The notes: a model not told the origin generated them from the letters alone. DNA of 11,295 bases from Candidatus Poseidoniaceae archaeon (GCA_029250345.1 JAQXFL010000115.1:1-11295), one strand, 5' to 3'; shown: positions 1 through 5,932, counted from the stretch's first letter. Translations and numbers: made by a program.

Positions 1-407
1 CCATCTGCCGTACCGTTGAATCCCGCATGCATGGCCGTACCCGATATGGTGTCTGGAGCAGTTTGTGACAAACATGGTGGCCCACGAGATTGTTCGTCTT
101 CACCGTACGACATCACGACTCGGACACCAACGATGTTCAAATCCTCAGCGTCATCAATGGAATCAGTGTGAAGATCGTCAATCATGTAGGTGTCGCCGTC
201 TGCAATGTATTCGATACCGTCGGTCAATTGAACGTACGTGAGGTTGCCGTTGATTTGGTAATCGCCGACTCCCCGTCCGCCTGCCATACTGGAAACACCA
301 CCGGCAGCGAAAGAAAAGTACAGTGGGAACGCAATGAGGAAGAAGGCAATGCAGCCAACGGTAATTTGAGTGTCTCGATTGGTTTTCAAGTCATCCAAGG
401 TTATCAT
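1..407 (-). CDS. Membrane-anchored extracytoplasmic protein, 3' end beyond window (partial)
   Basis: The minus strand is open from an ATG at 407 to the left edge (135 codons, no stop), so the C-terminus is missing. Translation begins MITLDDLKTNRDTQ, followed by a hydrophobic segment at about residues 15-33 (ITVGCIAFFLIAFPLYFSF) that reads as a signal anchor or single membrane helix. After it comes a Gly-rich stretch and an acidic, beta-rich region with many Asp, Thr and Tyr residues, typical of a domain outside the membrane. A GAGG motif lies 9 nt before the ATG and supports this start. The reading frame is also open upstream to about position 506, so a longer form from the TTG at 422 cannot be excluded. 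I do not recognise a family. It follows the hypothetical gene at 509-1012 by about 100 nt on the same strand and may be cotranscribed. Seen: frame, hydrophobic segment. Inferred: surface location. Confidence 0.72.
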   Translation of the reverse strand, partial: MITLDDLKTNRDTQITVGCIAFFLIAFPLYFSFAAGGVSSMAGGRGVGDYQINGNLTYVQLTDGIEYIADGDTYMIDDLHTDSIDDAEDLNIVGVRVVMSYGEDEQSRGPPCLSQTAPDTISGTAMHAGFNGTAD

Positions 408-508
408 TTGGTTCGCCCTCAACCCAACCCATGAAGCATCAACCTCTATGACTTTCGGTCCATTGACAGGGCCAAATTGGATGCTCGGTTGGAAAACAGT
501 GCCTCATT

Positions 509-1012
509 TCACTCTGATTCGGAGTCCATCCACGGTTTTTCAGGAATGTTTGGCCAATCGTTCTTTCCAACAGAGAAGCCCAACTTCGCAAAGTTCTTTC
601 GGGATTTTTTCCATACTGGAAGCAGGAAGCCAATCTTAGAACGCTCACCAAAACTCCAACGCCAAGGGCATCGGGGAAGACGAGAAACCCAATGTTGGAG
701 GAGTACTTGTGTAAGAGGGACTTCAAGCCCTCCTGGCAATACCCAAGAAATCATGTTGAGTGCTCCGGATGAGCCACGAGTTTCAGCCCAGCTGGTGACT
801 TCAAGACCCCGAAGAGGACCGTCGAGAATTCGTAATCCAAGTGTACGCGTTGTTTGCGTCATTGGCATAATGATGGCGAATCGGTCGACCATCCTCGAGC
901 CTTCGTGCCGTTCCATGGACCAGCCGGCTTCCTCAGCCAGTAGTCGAAACACCTTGATTGATTGAACAGGTGAGACACTGACTTCGAAATCTTGAGTTGC
1001 ACGTCGCACCAT
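509..1012 (-). CDS. Hypothetical protein, 167 aa
   Basis: The minus strand is open from ATG 1012 to TGA 509. The first half reads like a folded domain: an amphipathic helix around SIKVFRLLAEEAGWSMERHE, then beta-like strands (FAIIMPM, RTLGLRILDGPLRGLEVTSW). The second half is basic and Trp-rich (QHWVSR, PVWKKSRKNFAKLGF) and ends in an acidic tail DSESE. The family is not recognised. The start is uncertain: the frame is open upstream to a TGA at about 1094, with an in-frame TTG at 1027 (adding LVGTS) but no ATG, and neither start has a clear Shine-Dalgarno site. From about 726 downward a second minus frame is also open to 439 and reads similarly well, so a frameshift in the gene or assembly is possible. 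The gene lies downstream of rpl12, separated by about 240 nt of highly structured DNA. Confidence 0.55.
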   Translation of the reverse strand: MVRRATQDFEVSVSPVQSIKVFRLLAEEAGWSMERHEGSRMVDRFAIIMPMTQTTRTLGLRILDGPLRGLEVTSWAETRGSSGALNMISWVLPGGLEVPLTQVLLQHWVSRLPRCPWRWSFGERSKIGFLLPVWKKSRKNFAKLGFSVGKNDWPNIPEKPWMDSESE

Positions 1013-1097
1013 GGATGTTCCAACCAACAGGTCAGCATCAACACTCCGATGGAGCGGTAATGGTTTTGCAGCCTTGCGGCCGTTGTGAATGTTTCAG

Positions 1098-1116
1098 ATC
1101 AAACTCGAAGTTTGAT
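1098..1116. repeat. Perfect 8-bp palindrome with CGA spacer
   Basis: ATCAAACT and AGTTTGAT are perfect inverted repeats separated by CGA, giving a 19-bp palindrome. It lies 86 nt before the ATG of the hypothetical gene. It could be an RNA hairpin (terminator or processing signal after rpl12) or a dimeric regulator's operator. No T-run follows on the minus strand. Confidence 0.65.
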
Positions 1117-1126
1117 TCGCTTGTAT

Positions 1127-1198
1127 GCACGGTGTTCCCACAGTCCCGCCCTTTCAGGCGAGGTATTCCGCGGGTAGGACCGAGTGGGACTACCGTGC
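1127..1198. ncRNA. 72-nt compound stem, candidate structured RNA element
   Basis: The ends GCACGGT (1127-1133) and ACCGTGC (1192-1198) pair over 7 bp. After a 2x2 internal loop, TCCCAC (1136-1141) pairs with GTGGGA (1184-1189). Inside, GTCC (1143-1146) pairs with GGAC (1177-1180), and CGCC (1147-1150) with GGCG (1157-1160) around a 6-nt loop. A 16-nt one-sided loop (1161-1176) contains CCGCGG. That is 21 pairs in 72 nt, far more than expected in a spacer. The strand is not known; read on the minus strand it would sit in the rpl12 3' region and be followed by AU-ACA. It does not fold as a tRNA and I do not recognise 5S, SRP or RNase P RNA motifs. It may be a terminator, processing element or small RNA. 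Confidence 0.45.
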
Positions 1199-1200
1199 TT

Positions 1201-1231
1201 CACTGGACGCGAGCATGTCGCGTACCAAGTG
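1201..1231. repeat. 31-nt hairpin, 12 bp with two single-base bulges
   Basis: On the plus strand CAC-TGG-ACGCGA, loop GCATG, then TCGCGT-A-CCA-A-GTG. All 12 pairs are Watson-Crick, with two single A bulges on the 3' arm. It begins 26 nt past the rpl12 stop on the minus strand and abuts the 72-nt compound stem, so the two would stack if transcribed together. Confidence 0.6.
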
Positions 1232-1256
1232 CGCTCGGCGGCGCTCGATACCTGTT

Positions 1257-1553
1257 TCAACCGAAAAGGGATCCAAGACCGTCGAAGCCAGCTTCTTCTT
1301 CTTCTTCCTCTTCCTCTTCAACAGGGGCAGGGGCGTCAGATGAACCAGCCGCAGCAGGTGCTGCAGCAGCAGGAGCGGCGACAGCTTGGGCCATTGCGTC
1401 AGCGATGTCAACGCCAGCGAGAGAAGCAACAAGTGCCTTCACACGGGAGTCGTCAGCTTTCACACCAGCAGCCTTCAAAATGGCGCTCACGGTCTTTTCA
1501 TCAATGTCTTTTTCAGCAGCGTGCAGTAGCATAGCAGCGTATACGTATTCCAT
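1257..1553 (-). CDS. rpl12: Archaeal ribosomal protein L12 (P1-type stalk protein)
   Basis: This 98-aa protein matches the archaeal/eukaryotic P1 stalk family, not bacterial L7/L12. It starts MEYVYAAMLLHAAEKDI (helical dimerisation and L10-binding region, about residues 1-58), continues with an Ala-Pro hinge (about 60-78), a run of nine glutamates, and the tail AGFDGLGSLFG that docks onto translation GTPases such as aEF2 and aIF5B. Its length is normal for the family. A strong GAGGTGA Shine-Dalgarno site lies 7 nt before the ATG. The gene is last in the ribosomal operon, 21 nt after rpl10. Its acidic Phe-Gly tail closely matches that of L10, as expected for proteins of one stalk. Dimers bind the C-terminal helices of L10 on the large subunit. 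Confidence 0.96.
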   Translation of the reverse strand: MEYVYAAMLLHAAEKDIDEKTVSAILKAAGVKADDSRVKALVASLAGVDIADAMAQAVAAPAAAAPAAAGSSDAPAPVEEEEEEEEEAGFDGLGSLFG

Positions 1554-1574
1554 ATTATTTCACCTCATTTGTGG

Positions 1575-2594
1575 TCAACCGAATAGATCTCCGAGTCCGC
1601 CGAAGCTTTCCTCTTCTTCCTCTTCTTCCTCTTCTTCGGCTTCAGTTGGTACCTCAGAAGTGCTGTCTGATGAACTGGCGGCAGCGGATGCGGCAGCGGA
1701 TGCTGCTGCGCCCAACATAGTGGTCAGTTCTTCATCGAGTGCGTCGCTGTCAAGCTGTCCAGCAACGGCGAGAGCGCCGTTGTGTGCTCGTCCAACGAGA
1801 TGTGGCATGGTGTCTGCAGTTGCGATTGCAGCTTCCAATGCAACGGCCATTGCCTCTCGGCTGGCCTTTGCAAGAATTGTAGGCATGGTTTGACTTGAGA
1901 ACCATGTGATGTTGCACGCAAGGTTGAATGCACCAGCAGCGTAACTGATGAGATCAGTTTCGAATTGCTCGTAATCGATGTCAAGCGTACTTGGAGCGAA
2001 GAGCGTTCCACCTTCGAGCGTACCGCACAAACGTAGACCTGTAACGATTGGGTTAATTCCAATCTTCGAGAGCATCATACCCATGTCACCTTCGAAAACA
2101 TCGCCTTCTTCAAGAACAACTGTTCGCTTTTGGATTTGAACTGAGCCACCCATGATCTTAGCAGGGATACCCACGGAGTTCAAGTCACCAACTATTGGAC
2201 CTGGAGGCATTCCGGTGTCCATCTTCTCAACAACAATTTGGTGAGGTGCGACATCGCCTTCTTTTGCGGCACGGCCTGCTTCTGTCTTCTTAAGTTCGGT
2301 AAAGAGTTCGAATGAGTTGAGGTTTGCAGATGAAACCAGTGCTGGTTGGACTGCTCCTTCGAACAATTCGTTCAAACTCGAGTCGTCGTATCCAGCTCGT
2401 TCCCAAGCAATGGTCATCAATCGCTTCTTTGCGACTTGAATCTTCATGTCGGTTCGGAGTGTAGCGCGCATACCGAGCATTGCACCGGCAGGAACGCCGT
2501 GAACGTCGATGACTGCGATGGTGTCTCCACTCTTCAGCAAGTCCACCAAATCTTTGACGGTGTCTTTCTTCCACGAAACAACCTTTGGAATCAA
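1575..2594 (-). CDS. rpl10: Archaeal ribosomal protein L10 (P0-type stalk base)
   Basis: This 339-aa protein has the length of the archaeal P0-like L10. The N-terminal rRNA-binding domain is recognisable (MIPKVVSWKKDTV, VIDVHGVPAGAMLGMR, VAKKRL). An insertion domain with the MPPGPI and VEEGDV region follows at about 110-185. Ala-rich helices at about 225-310 bind L12 dimers, and the end is a Glu run plus SFGGLGDLFG. The start is a TTG at 2594: GAGGTGA (2605-2599) lies 4 nt upstream and the start overlaps the rpl1 stop as TTGA, so translation is probably coupled. No ATG fits the conserved N-terminus better. It anchors the stalk to the GTPase-associated centre of 23S rRNA together with L11. Its neighbours rpl1 and rpl12 are the standard archaeal partners. 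Confidence 0.96.
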   Translation of the reverse strand: MIPKVVSWKKDTVKDLVDLLKSGDTIAVIDVHGVPAGAMLGMRATLRTDMKIQVAKKRLMTIAWERAGYDDSSLNELFEGAVQPALVSSANLNSFELFTELKKTEAGRAAKEGDVAPHQIVVEKMDTGMPPGPIVGDLNSVGIPAKIMGGSVQIQKRTVVLEEGDVFEGDMGMMLSKIGINPIVTGLRLCGTLEGGTLFAPSTLDIDYEQFETDLISYAAGAFNLACNITWFSSQTMPTILAKASREAMAVALEAAIATADTMPHLVGRAHNGALAVAGQLDSDALDEELTTMLGAAASAAASAAASSSDSTSEVPTEAEEEEEEEEEESFGGLGDLFG

Positions 2595-3235
2595 TTAATC
2601 ACCTCGACCATTTGAGATGGACCCATTGTTGTCTTGATGTAAAGAGAACGAATGTTTCCGATTCCACGCTCAAGTTTGGAGATCACACGGTTGTAAACTT
2701 CCATTGCGTTTGCGTAGAGTTCTTCTTCAGACTGGCTTGCAGTACCGAAGGAGATTTGGAACGTCATTTTGTCACCAGATTTGACAACGACAGTCGATTG
2801 GAGACCTGCTGCGATGATTGCAGGGTCAAGTGTTGGAGGGACTGGACGAGGCATCTTACCGCGAGGACCGAGGACAACACCGAGGTATCGTCCAATCAAT
2901 CCCATGTGAGGGACTTCGGAGAGGAAAAAGTCGAAAGCGTTTGCAATCTTCTTTGCCTTACCTTTGTTGCCGCCAAGGTCTTCAATTTCTTGAGGCGTAA
3001 TGACGTGAATGCCAGCAGCCTTTGCCTTTGTTGCAGCTTCTCCAGCAGCGAACATTGCGATTTTGAGTACACGACCGCGACCAGATGGAAGACGAATTTC
3101 TTCCTTGATACGGTTGTTTGGGTTTTTCAAGTCTACATCTCGAATGGTGAATGCGATATCCAACGATTCGACGAACTTTCTCTTTGGTGCACTTTCGAGT
3201 GCTCCCTTAATTGCCTGGTTAATTTTTTCTTCCAT
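2591..3235 (-). CDS. rpl1: Archaeal ribosomal protein L1
   Basis: This 214-aa protein matches archaeal L1 in length and sequence. It contains an early strand (LDIAFTIRDVDL), a Gly-rich RNA-binding loop (RLPSGRGRVLKIAMFA), and the L1 signature region LGPRGKMPRPVPPTL at about residues 122-136. The C-terminal half closes domain I (SLYIKTTMGPSQMVEV). L1 binds helix 77 of 23S rRNA at the E-site stalk and in archaea also represses translation of its own operon. An AGAGGTGATT site lies just before the ATG and supports the start. A two-stem hairpin sits directly upstream of that site (3250-3284) and is a plausible place for autogenous control. The stop codon overlaps the TTG start of rpl10. Confidence 0.96.
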   Translation of the reverse strand: MEEKINQAIKGALESAPKRKFVESLDIAFTIRDVDLKNPNNRIKEEIRLPSGRGRVLKIAMFAAGEAATKAKAAGIHVITPQEIEDLGGNKGKAKKIANAFDFFLSEVPHMGLIGRYLGVVLGPRGKMPRPVPPTLDPAIIAAGLQSTVVVKSGDKMTFQISFGTASQSEEELYANAMEVYNRVISKLERGIGNIRSLYIKTTMGPSQMVEVIN

Positions 3236-3249
3236 TTTTAATCACCTCT

Positions 3250-3284
3250 GTGGTCAGCGAGACGCTCAAAGACGCCTCTACCAC
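3250..3284 (-). promoter_or_regulatory. Hairpin before the rpl1 ribosome binding site, possible L1 autoregulatory element
   Basis: On the minus strand GTGGT pairs with ACCAC. Separated by an asymmetric internal loop (A against GCTG), GAGGCG pairs with CGTCTC (one G-U) around the 8-nt loop TCTTTGAG. The hairpin ends 2 nt before the AGAGGTGATT Shine-Dalgarno site of rpl1 in the 61-nt rpl11-rpl1 gap. L1 is a known translational repressor that binds two helices separated by an asymmetric loop, in bacteria and in methanococci. The similarity here is in layout only; I did not match the exact L1 consensus. Confidence 0.45.
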
Positions 3285-3296
3285 GGCTCGTGAGTT

Positions 3297-3578
3297 TCAG
3301 TTAAACCGCTCGTCCCATTCTCCTTTGCTAATGATCTCGAGGGCGTCATTGGCCCAGTGACCGTCAATCTTGACACGCATTGAAACGCATGTTCCAATGA
3401 TTTCTTTGGTTTGTGCCTTAAGATCGGCTCCGGTCAGGTGACCTTGACCGTTCTTGTCACGAGCAACATCCATTGCTTTCTCAAGAGAGAGGTCTTCGGT
3501 CGCGGCATCAAGACTGCCGTTGCACTTCTTAACACCAAGAGCCTTCTTGATGAGTTCGGATGTCCAAGGTTTCGGCAT
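3297..3578 (-). CDS. rpl11: Ribosomal protein L11, C-terminal domain only
   Basis: This 93-aa protein matches the C-terminal half of archaeal L11, which binds the GTPase-associated region of 23S rRNA. It starts MPKPWTSELIKKALGVKK, equivalent to the PPTSALIKKA junction of full-length L11, and includes GTCVSM at residues 62-67 and the EWDE end. The usual N-terminal domain of about 65 residues, which contacts elongation factors, is absent. The start is well supported: GGAG (3590-3587) is 8 nt upstream, and a TATA box at 3630-3637 predicts transcription starting near 3606. The 100-nt gap to spt5 cannot hold the missing domain, and a longer reading from 3716 gives unrelated residues that overlap spt5. 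So this is either a real short L11, with or without the N-domain elsewhere, or a decayed gene; its conserved core argues against decay. Position in the operon is standard. Confidence 0.85.
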   Translation of the reverse strand: MPKPWTSELIKKALGVKKCNGSLDAATEDLSLEKAMDVARDKNGQGHLTGADLKAQTKEIIGTCVSMRVKIDGHWANDALEIISKGEWDERFN

Positions 3579-3628
3579 TGTTTCAACTCCATTGCTCACT
3601 ATGTGGGCATTCAGCCGACAAAACACCC

Positions 3629-3638
3629 CTATATAATC
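3629..3638 (-). promoter_or_regulatory. TATA-box promoter for rpl11-rpl1-rpl10-rpl12
   Basis: The minus strand reads GATTATATAG in the gap between spt5 and rpl11. The box centre is about 55 nt before the rpl11 ATG. With the usual archaeal spacing of about 26 nt, transcription would start near 3606-3608 and leave a leader of roughly 28 nt holding the GGAG site. This gives the four ribosomal genes a promoter independent of secE-spt5, while read-through remains possible. Confidence 0.6.
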
Positions 3639-3678
3639 GCGCTGTGCGAAGAGGGTTGAGTCGATTGGCCCAATAAAA

Positions 3679-4593
3679 TCACTCGACACGCTCCACGACA
3701 CGAACGTGGTCGCCACGCATATTGAGGGTCATTGGGATCGGTTGTTCGTACAACTCCATGCTGACTTCTTCCTTGGATTCCGCCACACTGAGGACACGAG
3801 CCTTCTCGCCCTTGAATGCACCAGTAACGATTTCGACGATGCATCCGACTTCGATTCCAGAGGTCACTGCCTTTGGTTCGAGGTACGGTAGAATGTCTGC
3901 GAGAGGTGCTTCTCCAGGAAGAACGGTCTTTGCGTTCTTGAGTGGCGTTTGGTTCAATCCACGGCGAGCTGCTGGGTCTCGGCCACCGGAGCGACCAATC
4001 AACTTCTCAACGTGGTGAAGTGCGCTTGATTCGATAAACAAGTATCCTCGCATTCCAGTAGGGTGGAGGATGGACATAATGTCTGGAAGCAGCGAAGTGA
4101 GAGAACCACTGCCGTGCAAGCGGTTGTACATTTCGTCAGCAACTCGCTTCTCAGAGCCAATTGCCGTCTTCACGATGTAAAGGAACGAACCGACTGAGCC
4201 GTACATTTCTCCGAACAACTTGTTGTTGTTCTCCATGTCGAGGTTTGAGAAAATACAGTTGTAGTTCTGAAGGGTTCCTGGGTCAATCCATTCTGCTTCA
4301 GTGTAGCGACCTGTAGGAGTGACTTCGTCTGTGCTGGAAACAACCAACACTGGTACGACGTCAACAAGAGAGCGGCCCATGTCAACACCACGCTCAGGGC
4401 CGGAGCCTTGGTAGTGGAGGGATTCGACTGGGATTCCAGTTGATTCTGAGACGCGTGTAAGAACTTCTTCGGATGTGTCACCGATTCCCCAAACGCCATC
4501 CCACAATGCTGGGAAGTCGCCGTCGGACTTGCTGCGTCGCAGCAAGAGGAGTTTTTCTTCAAATCGAACGTATGCTACAAATGCTTCACTCAT
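3679..4593 (-). CDS. spt5: Transcription elongation factor Spt5 (NusG family) with N-terminal Nudix-like domain
   Basis: This 304-aa protein is about twice the length of ordinary archaeal Spt5 (about 150 aa). Residues 1-111 resemble a Nudix hydrolase fold (AYVRFEEKLLLLRRSKS, then FPALWDGVWGIGDTSEEVL, then TEAEWIDPGTL), but the Nudix box is degraded: RExxEE reads as RVSES and the GE glutamate is Asp, so catalysis is doubtful. Residues 137-205 form the NGN domain (FLYIVKTAIGSEKRVADEM, MRGYLFIES) that binds the RNA polymerase clamp with Spt4. Residues 246-304 form the KOW domain (GIEVGCIVEIVTGAFKGEKA, IPMTLNMRGDHVRVVE). The start at ATG 4593 is preferred over ATG 4602 because AGGAG (4607-4603) then has a 9-nt spacing; the first ATG would abut it. 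It follows secE by 22 nt, the usual archaeal pairing. The Nudix assignment is from pattern only. Confidence 0.93.
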   Translation of the reverse strand: MSEAFVAYVRFEEKLLLLRRSKSDGDFPALWDGVWGIGDTSEEVLTRVSESTGIPVESLHYQGSGPERGVDMGRSLVDVVPVLVVSSTDEVTPTGRYTEAEWIDPGTLQNYNCIFSNLDMENNNKLFGEMYGSVGSFLYIVKTAIGSEKRVADEMYNRLHGSGSLTSLLPDIMSILHPTGMRGYLFIESSALHHVEKLIGRSGGRDPAARRGLNQTPLKNAKTVLPGEAPLADILPYLEPKAVTSGIEVGCIVEIVTGAFKGEKARVLSVAESKEEVSMELYEQPIPMTLNMRGDHVRVVERVE

Positions 4594-4602
4594 TTCATTC
4601 AT

Positions 4603-4607
4603 CTCCT
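4603..4607 (-). promoter_or_regulatory. Shine-Dalgarno site choosing the spt5 start
   Basis: AGGAG on the minus strand is followed directly by ATGAATGAAATG. The first ATG has no spacer, while the third codon ATG (4593) is 9 nt away, which points to 4593 as the real start. Confidence 0.6.
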
Positions 4608-4615
4608 ATTCTCAC

Positions 4616-4885
4616 TCAGTTACCGATGTTCAATGCCTCGAACATCCAAGGGAGGAAATTGTCCATAAGGACGAGCATAACAAAACCAATAGCGCCTAAA
4701 ACAAACAGGCCAATACCGCAAATGATTGAGGTTTGCTTGAATTCTTGTGGCGTTGGCTTACGGGCCATGCGAATGATACGAGCCCATGAACCGCGGGAAA
4801 TACGACGGAATTGGGACTCAATCCAGTCTTGACGGTCCTGAACTTTTTCTTCAAATGAGCGGTTTTCTACAGTTTCACCAGACAT
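4616..4885 (-). CDS. secE: Protein translocase subunit SecE (Sec61 gamma)
   Basis: This 89-aa protein has a charged cytoplasmic N-terminus and amphipathic helix, then RKPTPQEFKQTS, the conserved element before the membrane helix in SecE/Sec61 gamma. One transmembrane helix follows at about residues 53-74 (SIICGIGLFVLGAIGFVMLV). It clamps SecY in the membrane translocation channel. The N-terminus is longer than in many archaeal SecE proteins (about 60 aa). ATG 4885 is chosen because GAGGTT (4896-4891) lies 5 nt upstream and a TATA box is well placed; a longer reading from 4912 would start before the predicted transcript. It is first in the operon with spt5, as is usual in archaea. Confidence 0.93.
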   Translation of the reverse strand: MSGETVENRSFEEKVQDRQDWIESQFRRISRGSWARIIRMARKPTPQEFKQTSIICGIGLFVLGAIGFVMLVLMDNFLPWMFEALNIGN

Positions 4886-4920
4886 GGTACAACCTCGGGC
4901 TTTCAATGCCACCTACCCTT

Positions 4921-4930
4921 CGATTATAAC
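4921..4930 (-). promoter_or_regulatory. TATA-box promoter of secE-spt5 operon, possibly bidirectional
   Basis: The minus strand reads GTTATAATCG. Its centre is about 41 nt before the secE ATG, predicting a start near 4900 and a leader of about 15 nt that just includes the GAGGTT site. The core TTATAA is its own reverse complement, so it could also serve the divergent J-protein gene, which would then have a leader of about 70 nt. I found no better TATA box in the 136-nt divergent gap. Confidence 0.55.
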
Positions 4931-5021
4931 CACTCCGTCGCGAATGTTGGAGTTTTCCGACTCAGAATTTCGTCGATTGTGTTGCGAGGGTTGATGTGGG
5001 AGTGGCGTCGAAGCGGGCTCA

Positions 5022-5924
5022 ATGGCGAAGCAAGACCCCTATTCTGTTTTGGGCGTAGGTCGAAATGCCAGCGATGTTGAGATCAAAAGGGCGTTTCGCA
5101 AAAAAGCGCGCCAGTTCCACCCCGACCGGAACCCTGGCGATGCCTCGGCGGAAGCCAAGTTCAAAGAAGTGCAGTCCTCATACGAGTCAATTGCAACGGC
5201 AAAAGATCGGAATGAGTACGAACAACAACAACGTATGTCCTCGATGTTCGGCGGAGGCGGAGCCGGAAATCCCTTCGGCGGTGGCGGCGGAGGAATGGAA
5301 GATATTCTCGGCCAAATGTTTGGCGGAGGTGGCCGGCCTCGTGGTGGAAACCCCTTCGGTGGAATGGGCCAACCACAACAACGGCAACAGCGCCCCAAAG
5401 GCGCAGACATCAGCGTTAGTCTCGAACTGACCGCAGAACAAGCCGAGCAAGGTGGCCAATTCCCTTTCACATTCAAACGGCTCAAGCCGAACGCTGCAGG
5501 TACGATGGAAGCAGCATCCGTAACCCTTCGAACACGCGTGAAAGCTGGAGTGAAACACGGTACAACCTCACGGCTCAAAGGTCAAGGCCATGACCACCCC
5601 GAGGGCGTAGCTGGCGATGTCATGCTCACAATACGAATCCAGTTTGGCGAAGGACGCTTTTGGGACAAGAACATCTTGGTGCAGGAAGTTCCAACACCCT
5701 TCAGTACACTCATGCTCGGTGGGAAAGTGAAGGTCCAATTGCCTTCTAACAAGAAAATAATGCTTACTGTCACGCCTGAAACGATGGTGGGAGACCGGCT
5801 CCGTATCGCCGGTGCAGGCTACGACGGTGGAGATTTGGAACTCGAATTTGTTCTGCCTGATTACGATGAACTCTCTGAAGAGCAGGTTAAGGCTCTTGAG
5901 AATCTTAAGAACTCTGGATTGTAG
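5022..5924 (+). CDS. DnaJ/CbpA-type J-domain co-chaperone without zinc fingers
   Basis: This 300-aa protein opens with a J domain (DPYSVLGVGRNASDVEIKRA, the HPD motif at residues 33-35, which stimulates the ATPase of DnaK/Hsp70). A Gly-Phe-rich linker with repeated GGGG and NPFGG follows at about 73-125, then two substrate-binding beta domains (about 128-290) containing GTTSRLKGQGH and a GDVMLTI strand. The four CxxCxGxG zinc motifs of classical DnaJ are absent, so it is a class II (CbpA-like) J-protein of normal length. No DnaK or GrpE is in the window. ATG 5022 gives the conserved N-terminus and a TGA lies upstream in frame; no clear Shine-Dalgarno site is seen. It is divergent from secE and ends 8 nt before the RNase gene, so the two are probably cotranscribed. 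Confidence 0.9.
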   Translation: MAKQDPYSVLGVGRNASDVEIKRAFRKKARQFHPDRNPGDASAEAKFKEVQSSYESIATAKDRNEYEQQQRMSSMFGGGGAGNPFGGGGGGMEDILGQMFGGGGRPRGGNPFGGMGQPQQRQQRPKGADISVSLELTAEQAEQGGQFPFTFKRLKPNAAGTMEAASVTLRTRVKAGVKHGTTSRLKGQGHDHPEGVAGDVMLTIRIQFGEGRFWDKNILVQEVPTPFSTLMLGGKVKVQLPSNKKIMLTVTPETMVGDRLRIAGAGYDGGDLELEFVLPDYDELSEEQVKALENLKNSGL

Positions 5925-5932
5925 GTGAGTTC

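Larger units (their letters stand above)
1013..1256. other. Structured intergenic region without a convincing gene
   Basis: These 244 nt separate the rpl12 stop from the next minus-strand start. No frame gives a convincing protein, but the stretch is dense in inverted repeats: a 31-nt hairpin (1201-1231), a 72-nt compound stem (1127-1198) two nt away, and an 8-bp palindrome (1098-1116). The bases 1232-1252 repeat GCGCTC twice. No T-run typical of archaeal termination follows the hairpins on the minus strand. It may hold the operon terminator or processing site, a small RNA, or operator sites for the downstream gene. Confidence 0.6.

Noticed and set aside
90..434. Plus-strand frame at the left edge
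   Set aside because: The opposite strand gives a protein with a membrane segment and a supported start. The plus frame reads as its shadow.
859..1044. Minus-strand 61-aa frame with an ATG near a GGAG motif
   Set aside because: Its composition (many Cys, Trp, His) is unlike neighbours, and it is overlapped by the better 509-1012 frame.
1127..1198. tRNA-like element: 72 nt with 7-bp closing stem
   Set aside because: No T loop (TTCGA), no anticodon arm of correct geometry, and the second stem pairs across the structure instead of forming a D arm.
997..1893. Long plus-strand frame rich in Ser and Ala
   Set aside because: It is antisense to rpl12 and rpl10. The Ser runs are the complement of the Glu codon runs.
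3297..3716. Longer L11 starting upstream at 3716
   Set aside because: The added residues do not resemble the L11 N-domain, they overlap spt5, and the start would lie before the TATA box; SD and promoter fit ATG 3578.
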